This document shows, piece after piece, positions 1-5,517 of a DNA stretch of 8,212 nt (position 1 is the first letter of the stretch; each line of letters begins with the position of its first letter). Position numbers and translations under genes: made by a program. The stretch covers positions 1 through 8,212 of the forward strand of contig CALFPN010000060.1 in assembly GCA_937919015.1 (NCBI GenBank), read 5' to 3'. Below the pieces are notes generated by a model. That model ran no database searches and was not told the origin of the DNA. It was given only the letters and a program-made list of their open reading frames with translations. This DNA is from an uncultured Clostridia bacterium (GTDB taxonomy: Bacteria > Bacillota > Clostridia > Lachnospirales > Anaerotignaceae).

Positions 1-1181
1 TGGAAATGATTCAGGAAGCAAAAAAAACACTGGATGGCGTAGCTAGAGTAACACCTATGTACGAATCCGCTTTTATCAACCCCAACGCAAATGTATATAT
101 CAAATGTGAAAATATGCAGCTGACAGGTTCCTTCAAACTGAGAGGTGCTTATGTAAAAACAAACAGCCTGACAGATGAAGAAGCTGCAAAAGGTGTAATC
201 GCTTGCTCCGCAGGTAACCACGCACAGGGCGTAGCTCTGTCCGCACAGAAAAAAGGTATCAAAGCTACTATCTGCATGCCCGCAGGTGCTCCTCTGGCTA
301 AAGTAGAAGCAACAAAGAGCTATGGCGCAGAAGTTGTTCTGGTTCCCGGCGTATACGATGATGCAGCTGCAAAAGCAGTAGAACTGCAGAAAGAACACGG
401 CTACACATTCCTGCATCCCTTCAATGATGAATACGTTATGGCTGGTCAGGGTACAGTAGCTCTGGAAATTCTGGAAAAACTGCCCGAAGCAGAAGTGATT
501 CTGGTTCCTATCGGCGGCGGCGGTCTGATCGCTGGTATCGCAACAGCTGTAAAAGCAATCAACCCCAACTGCAAAGTATACGGCGTGCAGGCAGCAGGTG
601 CTCCTTCCATGAAACAGTCCGTAGAACACAAGAAAATCGAAAAACTGGCTAGCGTAGCAACAATGGCTGACGGTATTGCTGTAAAAGAACCCGGCGACCT
701 GACATTCGAAGCTTGCATGAAATATGTTGACGGCGTTGTAACAGTAACAGAAGCTGAAATTGCTTCCGCAATCCTGATGCTGCTGGAAAAACACAAAATG
801 GTAGCTGAAGGTGCCGGTGCTGTTTCCGTAGCTGCTGCTATGACAAACAAAGTTGATCTGGCTGGCAAAAACGTTGTATGCGTTGTTTCCGGTGGTAACG
901 TAGACGTTAACGTTCTGGACAGAATCATCGACAAAGGTCTGCAGGAAAACGGCAGAATTGCTGAATTCTCTGTAATGATGGCAGATAAACCCGGTCAGCT
1001 GATCCAGCTGCTGCAGATCATCTCCGAAACAGGCGCAAACATTCTGGATGTTCACCACAACAGAAGAGCAAAAGGCGTAGCTGTATCTAACGTAGTTGTA
1101 GATGTTGCTGTTGAAACAAGAAACAAAGCTCACTACGAAGAAATGGTTGCTGCACTGAAAGCAAACGGCTATGTGATCTAA
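1..1181 (+). CDS. ilvA: Threonine ammonia-lyase (threonine dehydratase) with C-terminal ACT domain, 5' end cut by window
   Basis: This cytosolic PLP enzyme deaminates L-threonine (and usually serine) to 2-oxobutyrate and ammonia, feeding isoleucine synthesis or threonine fermentation. Numbering from the first ATG at position 6, GSFKLRGA carries the PLP-binding Lys44, SAGNHAQG lies near residue 70, and the tetraglycine phosphate-binding loop IGGGGL is at 169-174. An ACT domain spans about 320-391, with the typical stretch ISETGANILDV. The ATG at 6 has no ribosome binding site in view and codons continue in frame back to the window edge. Family members are slightly longer (about 400 residues), so the true start is probably upstream. 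The single short ACT domain fits the catabolic/clostridial type rather than the long biosynthetic IlvA with a double regulatory domain; tdcB is a possible alternative name. Codon choice is strikingly biased: all seven Arg codons are AGA and 16 of 17 Thr codons are ACA. This suggests high expression. The family call is firm; the physiological role is inferred. Confidence 0.93.
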   Translation, partial: EMIQEAKKTLDGVARVTPMYESAFINPNANVYIKCENMQLTGSFKLRGAYVKTNSLTDEEAAKGVIACSAGNHAQGVALSAQKKGIKATICMPAGAPLAKVEATKSYGAEVVLVPGVYDDAAAKAVELQKEHGYTFLHPFNDEYVMAGQGTVALEILEKLPEAEVILVPIGGGGLIAGIATAVKAINPNCKVYGVQAAGAPSMKQSVEHKKIEKLASVATMADGIAVKEPGDLTFEACMKYVDGVVTVTEAEIASAILMLLEKHKMVAEGAGAVSVAAAMTNKVDLAGKNVVCVVSGGNVDVNVLDRIIDKGLQENGRIAEFSVMMADKPGQLIQLLQIISETGANILDVHHNRRAKGVAVSNVVVDVAVETRNKAHYEEMVAALKANGYVI

Positions 1182-1203
1182 TTCACTTACATAGGAATAT
1201 TTG

Positions 1204-1235
1204 ACCCACTCTCCTTCGAGGGTGGGTTTTCTTTT
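1204..1235 (+). terminator. Intrinsic terminator of the threonine ammonia-lyase gene
   Basis: A 10-bp stem pairs ACCCACTCTC (1204-1213) with GAGGGTGGGT (1218-1227), with one G-T wobble and a CTTC tetraloop. A T-rich tail, TTTTCTTTT, follows. It lies 22 bases after the lyase stop codon, so the downstream permease is probably a separate transcript. Confidence 0.9.
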
Positions 1236-1236
1236 G

Positions 1237-1265
1237 TTGAAAAAGAAATGGATTTGTAGTATTCT
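1237..1265 (+). promoter_or_regulatory. Possible sigma-A promoter for the EamA permease
   Basis: TTGAAA (1237-1242) and TATTCT (1260-1265) are separated by 17 bases. The predicted start near 1272 would leave a leader of only about 14 bases, just enough to include the GAGGTGG ribosome binding site at 1273-1279. The position straight after a terminator supports it; the weak -10 and short leader count against it. Confidence 0.35.
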
Positions 1266-1285
1266 TATGCCCGAGGTGGATTTTT

Positions 1286-2185
1286 ATGAACGTGAAAGAA
1301 AATCCTACAGCTGGTATCTGGATCACCCTCTCTGGCGGGGCGTGCTGGGGGCTTTCCGGCTGTTTTGGACAATATTTATTTCAGGAAAAAGGAATTACGG
1401 CGGAATGGCTGGTGACTATGCGACTGGTCTTTGCAGGCATTTTGCTTATGGTTCTGGGGTTTCTGTTGACAAAGAAGAAAATGGGGGATATCTGGAAAGA
1501 TCCTGTGGATAAAAAGCATCTGCTGGCCTTTTCTATCGGCGGTATGCTGACCTGCCAGTATACCTACTTCGCGGCTATACAGTATTCCAACGCAGGAACG
1601 GCAACGGTGCTGCAATCCTTGGCTCCGCTCATCATTCTGGCAATCGTTTGCCTGAAGCAAAAACGTTTGCCGAAACCATTCGAGACGGCGGCCATTTTCT
1701 GTGCCCTGCTGGGGGTGTTCCTCCTGAGTACCCATGGGGATATTCGCAGCATGACCCTCACCCTATTGGCGTTGGTTTTCGGGCTGGGGGCGGCGGCTTC
1801 TGCGGCGGCGTATAATCTGCTTTCCGGTGATTTATTGAGAAAATACGGTGTGTATGCCGTTGTGGGCTATGCCATGTTTCTGGCGGGTATGGTGATGCTC
1901 ATCCTTGTGCGCCCTTGGACATATGAGGTTGTTTTCGATCAAGGAACGGTTCTGGCAACGGCAGGGGTCATTATCATCGGCACAGCGGTGGCCTTTTCTT
2001 TGTATCTGAAGGGGGTCAGCATTGTAGGGCCCTTTATGGGCAGCCTCTTGGGGATGATTGAACCTATTGTGGCGGTCATCGTTTCTCTGGTGTTTCTGGG
2101 GGCAGATTTTCATAGTATGGATTTTATGGGGTTTGTGTTGATTCTGGGAACGGTAGCAGCTCTTTCCCTGTCGAAAAAAGAATAA
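1286..2185 (+). CDS. EamA/DMT-family transporter (ten-helix permease)
   Basis: The product is a 299-residue, strongly hydrophobic protein made of two tandem EamA repeats, about residues 9-148 and 157-296, each able to form five membrane helices. This is the usual size and plan of drug/metabolite transporter superfamily members. Family-typical stretches include TATVLQSLAPLIILAI (105-120) at the end of the first repeat and the matching helix with GMIEPIVAVIVSLVFLG (256-272) in the second, containing the conserved Glu-Pro. The ATG at 1286 is preceded by GAGGTGG (1273-1279) with six bases of spacing, so the start is well supported. DMT members export amino acids or other small metabolites or take up nucleoside-like compounds; the substrate cannot be read from sequence. 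Adjacency to threonine ammonia-lyase hints at amino acid traffic, but a strong terminator separates the two genes. Codon use is mixed, unlike the biased lyase gene, consistent with modest expression. Confidence 0.88.
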   Translation: MNVKENPTAGIWITLSGGACWGLSGCFGQYLFQEKGITAEWLVTMRLVFAGILLMVLGFLLTKKKMGDIWKDPVDKKHLLAFSIGGMLTCQYTYFAAIQYSNAGTATVLQSLAPLIILAIVCLKQKRLPKPFETAAIFCALLGVFLLSTHGDIRSMTLTLLALVFGLGAAASAAAYNLLSGDLLRKYGVYAVVGYAMFLAGMVMLILVRPWTYEVVFDQGTVLATAGVIIIGTAVAFSLYLKGVSIVGPFMGSLLGMIEPIVAVIVSLVFLGADFHSMDFMGFVLILGTVAALSLSKKE

Positions 2186-2190
2186 GAGTA

Positions 2191-2231
2191 GCAAATATCC
2201 CTTGCGTTATGGTAGCGTAAGGGATATTTGC
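2191..2231 (+). terminator. Long inverted repeat after the permease gene, possible terminator
   Basis: Arms 2191-2206 (GCAAATATCCCTTGCG) and 2216-2231 pair over 16 bp with a single G-T wobble and a 9-base loop that can close further. It begins five bases after the permease stop codon, the right place for a terminator. However, no T tract follows on the + strand, nor does one directly flank it on the other strand. Its 3' arm overlaps the predicted -35 box of the ftsK promoter. Termination is therefore likely but not certain. Confidence 0.55.
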
Positions 2232-2256
2232 TTGCAAAAGAAACTTATGCTATAAT
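2228..2256 (+). promoter_or_regulatory. Extended -10 promoter for ftsK
   Basis: A perfect TATAAT (2251-2256) is preceded by TGC, giving an extended -10 (TGnTATAAT). A partial -35, TTGCTT (2228-2233), sits 17 bases upstream. Transcription would start near 2263, about 46 bases before the preferred TTG start codon. Confidence 0.72.
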
Positions 2257-2296
2257 AAAGCGTTAGAAAATTTTATCTTATGATATGAATATAGAC

Positions 2297-2304
2297 GAGG
2301 TGAG
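2297..2304 (+). promoter_or_regulatory. Ribosome binding site that points to a TTG start for ftsK
   Basis: GAGGTGAG (2297-2304) matches the anti-Shine-Dalgarno complement. The GAGG core ends eight bases before TTG at 2309. It lies inside the longer reading frame that begins with ATG at 2285, and that ATG has only A/T-rich sequence upstream. The signal therefore decides the start in favour of TTG. Confidence 0.75.
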
Positions 2305-2308
2305 AGAT

Positions 2309-5122
2309 TTGGCGGAACAGAAAACAAGAAAAACGCCTGCCAAAACCACTGCAAAAAAAGCGACGGGAACGAAGCCCGCAAAGAGCAGTGAAAAAAAGAC
2401 GGAAACCAAGAAAAAGGAAACCACGAAAGTAAATGCGCAGCCTGCCCGTTTTGGGGACAGCCTTCTGGATGAAGTGATATTACTGTTGATTATTGTGGTC
2501 TCGATCATCGTATTTGTCAGCCTGCTGACGGATAAAATGGGGATTATCGGCGGGCTCATCAGTGCCTTTGTGAAAGGACTCTTTGGCTTCGGTGGTCTTT
2601 TACTGCCTGTTTTTATGGTACTTTTCTGCATCTGGATGCTGGTCAGCGAAGAAAAGAAATATCCTGTGGTTCGAGCCATCGGGGCATTCCTGTTTTTATT
2701 GACGCTCTCATCAGCGGCGCAGATTATTAACCCCATAAACAGAGATGCGAATATGGCCTTTGTGAAGTATTGCGGGAAGTTATATGGGGAAGGTACTTTT
2801 TCCAACGGCGGTCTGTTTGGCGGTCTGATCGGCAGCGGTCTGCATACGGCACTGGATACTTTGGGCAGTGCCATTATTTTGCTGGCAGTGGGGATTATTT
2901 CTGTTGTGATGGCAACGGGAAAATCCTTCTTTCATGCCATTGGGGACGCCAATGCCCATTGTAAGGCAAGAAAAAAGGTAAGAAACGAAAAAATTAAAAA
3001 CAAAGCGGAACGAATTCGCCAGCAGGAACTGGTGGAAGCGGAGCGTTTGGCGAAAAAAGAAGAACGCCGCAAGAAAACGATGTCCAAAGAGGATTTTAAT
3101 ATTGAATTGCACGAAAGCACTGGGGAAGAAGTACCCTATGTGCAGGAAACAATTTTTCAGAAGAAACCTGCGAATCTGGAAACAAAAAAACGAGAACCGA
3201 TTTTTGATTTTGTAAAAGAAAGGGAAAAAGAAGCCAATTTGAAGGCGGCGGCGGAAAAATATGTGGCGGAAACCTCTGGCAATGCCATGAAGGCGGCGGC
3301 GTCTAGGATGGCGGATTCTGCGCTGAAAGCGGTGCAGATGAAGGAAGAGCTGGAACCGCAGGAAGGGGCAGCAGAAGAAATGAAGCAGGAAGAGCCTGCA
3401 TTTGAACTGCCAAAAATCGATGAAGCGGCACCGATCATCGACATTGCGGGGGTAGATGAAGCAACGATGATGCCTGCAAGAAAGGCAGAACCGGCGGAAG
3501 ATGACATTCCGATCATTGAAATGGCGGATATGGAAGAACTGCAGGAAGAACCGGCTGCAGAGATGGCAGAAGAAATGGAAAAAGCTGAAGAAAGCAGTCC
3601 TGCATCGCCTGCAAAAGAAGAAAAAGCGGAACCGGCAGAAGCAGAGATCCCTGCAGCACCTGTGGAGGTTGAAAAGCCGTATATTTATCCTCCCATTGAT
3701 CTGTTGGGGGCAGACCCTCAGATGGGCAGCAGCGGAAATCGTTCTGAAATGATCGAGAATGCGAGAAAACTGGAATCTACGCTGAAAAGCTTTGGCGTGG
3801 ACGCGAAGGTTATTCAGATTTCCAAAGGCCCTACGGTGACCAGATATGAACTTTCTCCCAGTCAGGGCGTGAAAGTAAGCAAGATCGTAAATCTGGCCGA
3901 TGATATTGCCTTGAATCTGGCGGCCAGCGGCATCAGAATCGAAGCACCCATCCCCGGTAAGGCGGCGGTGGGGATTGAAGTGCCCAATAAAGAGACCCAG
4001 TCCGTTTATATGAGGACCTTGCTGGAAAGTGATGCCTTCAAGGAACATCCTTCGAAACTGGCTTTTGCACTGGGGCAGGATATTGCGGGCAACCCCGTTG
4101 TGACGGATATCGCAAAAATGCCGCACCTGCTGATTGCCGGTGCCACAGGCAGTGGTAAGTCTGTCTGCATCAATACGCTGATTACAAGTATCCTGTATAA
4201 AGCAGATCCCAAAGAGGTGAAGCTGCTCTTGGTTGACCCGAAAGTGGTGGAACTGAGCGTATATAATGGTATTCCTCATCTCTTGATCCCTGTTGTAACA
4301 GACCCCAAAAAGGCATCTTCTGCCTTGAATTGGGCGGTCAGAGAAATGCTGCAGAGATACAATGATTTTGCGGCCCATGGTGTCCGTGATATCAAGGGCT
4401 TCAATAAAATGATGGAAGAGAAGGGGGACGAAAAGGGCAAAATGCCTCAGATCGTTATCATCATCGACGAATTGGCCGACCTGATGATGGCGGCTCCCGG
4501 GGAAGTGGAAGATGCTATTTGCCGATTGGCCCAGATGGCCCGTGCCGCAGGGATGCACCTGATCATTGCCACACAGCGTCCTTCTGTTGACGTCATCACA
4601 GGGGTGATCAAGGCAAATATCCCTTCCAGACTGGCCTTTGCCGTTTCCTCCGGCATTGATTCCAGAACCATTTTGGATATGGTTGGTGCGGAAAAACTGC
4701 TGGGTAAGGGCGATATGCTGTTCTATCCACAGGGACAGAGCAAACCTTCCCGTTTGCAGGGGGCTTTCGTTACCGATCAGGAGGTGGAGGCCATTGTTGA
4801 TTTCTTGAAAAAGAGCAGCAAACCTTACTATACGCAGGAAACCATTGACCAGATTACATCCACGGCAAAGGGCGGCGGTGATGTGGAGGATTCCGATGAA
4901 TTCTTCTCTCAGGCGGTGGATCTGATTCTGGAGAAGGAAAAAGCCTCTGTTTCCATGCTGCAAAGACAGTTCCGCATTGGTTATAACCGTGCGGCAAGGC
5001 TGATGGATGATCTGGAAAGACATGGCATTGTTGGCCCGGAAGAAGGCAGTAAGCCCAGAAAAGTTCTGATTACAAAATCGGAATGGGAAGAAATGACGGG
5101 TTCTGTTCCGGAAGAAATCTAA
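2309..5122 (+). CDS. ftsK: DNA translocase FtsK/SpoIIIE, probable TTG start
   Basis: This membrane-anchored, ATP-driven double-stranded DNA pump clears chromosome ends through the division septum (or into the forespore, if the host sporulates). From the TTG start the protein has 937 residues; the ATG at 2285 would add eight. A Lys/Thr-rich basic tail is followed by four membrane segments near 56-75, 90-112, 118-140 and 185-203. Next come a charged helical stretch and an Ala/Glu/Pro-rich acidic linker (about 340-455). The motor domain holds Walker A GATGSGKS (Lys617), Walker B IVIIIDE (Asp720-Glu721) and ATQRPSVDVITG near 754. The C-terminal winged-helix gamma domain (about 863-930), with QRQFRIGYNRAARLMDDLE, is the part that reads polar DNA motifs in known FtsKs. 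It is longer than B. subtilis SpoIIIE mainly because of the linker. It is monocistronic, with its own promoter and terminator. FtsK and SpoIIIE roles cannot be separated by sequence. Confidence 0.96.
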   Translation: MAEQKTRKTPAKTTAKKATGTKPAKSSEKKTETKKKETTKVNAQPARFGDSLLDEVILLLIIVVSIIVFVSLLTDKMGIIGGLISAFVKGLFGFGGLLLPVFMVLFCIWMLVSEEKKYPVVRAIGAFLFLLTLSSAAQIINPINRDANMAFVKYCGKLYGEGTFSNGGLFGGLIGSGLHTALDTLGSAIILLAVGIISVVMATGKSFFHAIGDANAHCKARKKVRNEKIKNKAERIRQQELVEAERLAKKEERRKKTMSKEDFNIELHESTGEEVPYVQETIFQKKPANLETKKREPIFDFVKEREKEANLKAAAEKYVAETSGNAMKAAASRMADSALKAVQMKEELEPQEGAAEEMKQEEPAFELPKIDEAAPIIDIAGVDEATMMPARKAEPAEDDIPIIEMADMEELQEEPAAEMAEEMEKAEESSPASPAKEEKAEPAEAEIPAAPVEVEKPYIYPPIDLLGADPQMGSSGNRSEMIENARKLESTLKSFGVDAKVIQISKGPTVTRYELSPSQGVKVSKIVNLADDIALNLAASGIRIEAPIPGKAAVGIEVPNKETQSVYMRTLLESDAFKEHPSKLAFALGQDIAGNPVVTDIAKMPHLLIAGATGSGKSVCINTLITSILYKADPKEVKLLLVDPKVVELSVYNGIPHLLIPVVTDPKKASSALNWAVREMLQRYNDFAAHGVRDIKGFNKMMEEKGDEKGKMPQIVIIIDELADLMMAAPGEVEDAICRLAQMARAAGMHLIIATQRPSVDVITGVIKANIPSRLAFAVSSGIDSRTILDMVGAEKLLGKGDMLFYPQGQSKPSRLQGAFVTDQEVEAIVDFLKKSSKPYYTQETIDQITSTAKGGGDVEDSDEFFSQAVDLILEKEKASVSMLQRQFRIGYNRAARLMDDLERHGIVGPEEGSKPRKVLITKSEWEEMTGSVPEEI

Positions 5123-5138
5123 ATAAAAAATAGTCTAT

Positions 5139-5177
5139 AAAAGCATCGGTATTTTTATCGGTGCTTTTTTTGTTTTT
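5139..5177 (+). terminator. Intrinsic terminator of ftsK
   Basis: Arms 5139-5151 and 5156-5168 form a 13-bp stem (AAAAGCATCGGTA with TATCGGTGCTTTT, two G-T wobbles) closed by a TTTT loop. The tail is TTTTTTT then GTTTTT. It begins 17 bases after the ftsK stop codon. Confidence 0.93.
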
Positions 5178-5182
5178 GTACA

Positions 5183-5211
5183 TTGACAAAAACCGTCCTG
5201 TATAGTACCAT
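5183..5211 (+). promoter_or_regulatory. Sigma-A promoter of the fhs-folD operon
   Basis: A perfect -35, TTGACA (5183-5188), and a -10 of TACCAT (5206-5211, 4 of 6 consensus) are 17 bases apart. The predicted start near 5218-5219 coincides with the first bases of the riboswitch aptamer, which supports the assignment. TATAGT at 5201 is closer to -10 consensus but only 12 bases from the -35. Confidence 0.72.
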
Positions 5212-5218
5212 CAACATA

Positions 5219-5289
5219 GGGTCATATGACTGACGGAAGTGGAAGAAACCACATGGAGTATGACTGTTCGAATGCCGACCGTCTGGGCA
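5219..5289 (+). promoter_or_regulatory. ZTP/ZMP riboswitch aptamer (pfl motif)
   Basis: The aptamer senses the purine intermediate ZMP or its triphosphate ZTP, which builds up when 10-formyl-THF runs short. Visible elements: P1 pairs GTCATA (5221-5226) with TATGAC (5259-5264). Next is the conserved joining segment TGACTGACGGAA (5227-5238). P2 pairs GTGG (5239-5242) with CCAC (5249-5252), followed by ATGGAG (5253-5258). After a short linker the 3' half contains ATGCCGACCG and the class signature CCGTCTGGGCA (5279-5289). The pseudoknot forms between GACGG (5232-5236) and CCGTC (5279-5283), five perfect pairs. As I recall them, other members have GGCG/CGCC there, so the exchange is compensatory. 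The class is known upstream of fhs, folD and purine genes and usually turns expression on when ligand binds. Confidence 0.93.
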
Positions 5290-5321
5290 ATGATGCTTGG
5301 ATTGGTGCGGTATTTTTTGTT
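5278..5321 (+). terminator. Candidate riboswitch-controlled terminator overlapping the aptamer 3' half
   Basis: ACCG (5278-5281) can pair with CGGT (5308-5311), and CAAT (5288-5291) with ATTG (5301-5304), leaving an internal loop. ATTTTTTGTT follows. The 5' arm uses the same bases as the ZTP pseudoknot and CCGTCTGGGC signature, so ligand-bound aptamer and terminator exclude each other. That is the expected logic of an on-switch. The stem is interrupted, so stability is uncertain without folding. Confidence 0.5.
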
Positions 5322-5326
5322 GGCAA

Positions 5327-5352
5327 AAAACGGCATAGCCGTTTTCTTTCTT
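5327..5352 (+). terminator. Second terminator-like hairpin in the fhs leader
   Basis: AAAACGGC (5327-5334) pairs perfectly with GCCGTTTT (5338-5345) around an ATA loop, and the T-rich run TTTTCTTTCTT (5342-5352) follows. CGGCAT (5331-5336) of this hairpin is also complementary to ATGCCG (5272-5277) in the aptamer 3' half, so the two regions could be alternative partners. Confidence 0.55.
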
Positions 5353-5517
5353 CACCAAAGGGGAAGAAAGGGGGCGTTGAAAACGCCGCCAGACATGAGT
5401 ATGATTGCTTGCAATCATACGAATTGGGAATGCCGACAGAGAAGCCGACCAACACTAGTATCAAATTAACCAGTATTGTGAACGGTGCGAAGACACCAAG
5501 CAGAGAGGAGTTTTATA
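5346..5517 (+). other. Hairpin-rich 5' leader between the riboswitch and fhs
   Basis: No convincing gene lies here. Three perfect hairpins follow one another: CTTTCTTC (5346-5353) with GAAGAAAG (5363-5370); GGCGTT (5373-5378) with AACGCC (5382-5387) around GAA; and GTATGATTG (5399-5407) with CAATCATAC (5412-5420) around CTTG. The first shares bases with the T-rich tail of the preceding terminator hairpin. ACATGAGTATGATTG (5393-5407) and GAATGCCGAC (5428-5437) resemble aptamer segments 5251-5266 and 5270-5279. The leader ends in the fhs ribosome binding site GAGGAG (5505-5510). The function of this extra 150 or so bases is not evident. Confidence 0.55.

Noticed and set aside
1201..1512. Open frame of 103 codons between the lyase and the permease
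   Set aside because: It runs through the terminator hairpin, has no ribosome binding site and overlaps the well-supported permease in another frame; its composition is not protein-like.
2780..5023. Very long antisense open frame (747 codons) across ftsK
   Set aside because: It is a shadow of ftsK codon bias: its translation is low-complexity, rich in Phe, His, Arg and Cys, shows no domain, and the sense strand encodes an unmistakable FtsK.
5201..5206. TATAGT as the -10 box of the fhs promoter
   Set aside because: It is only 12 bases from the perfect TTGACA and lacks an extended TG at the right place; TACCAT at 5206 has 17-base spacing and puts the start at the aptamer.
5485..5517. Upstream in-frame ATG for fhs
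   Set aside because: It would place the GAGGAG ribosome binding site inside the coding region and add 11 atypical residues; ATG at 5518 has correct spacing and a family-like amino end.
5219..5517. Tetrahydrofolate (THF) riboswitch, often found near folate genes in Firmicutes
   Set aside because: The conserved THF aptamer segments are not visible; the signature elements match the ZTP class instead.
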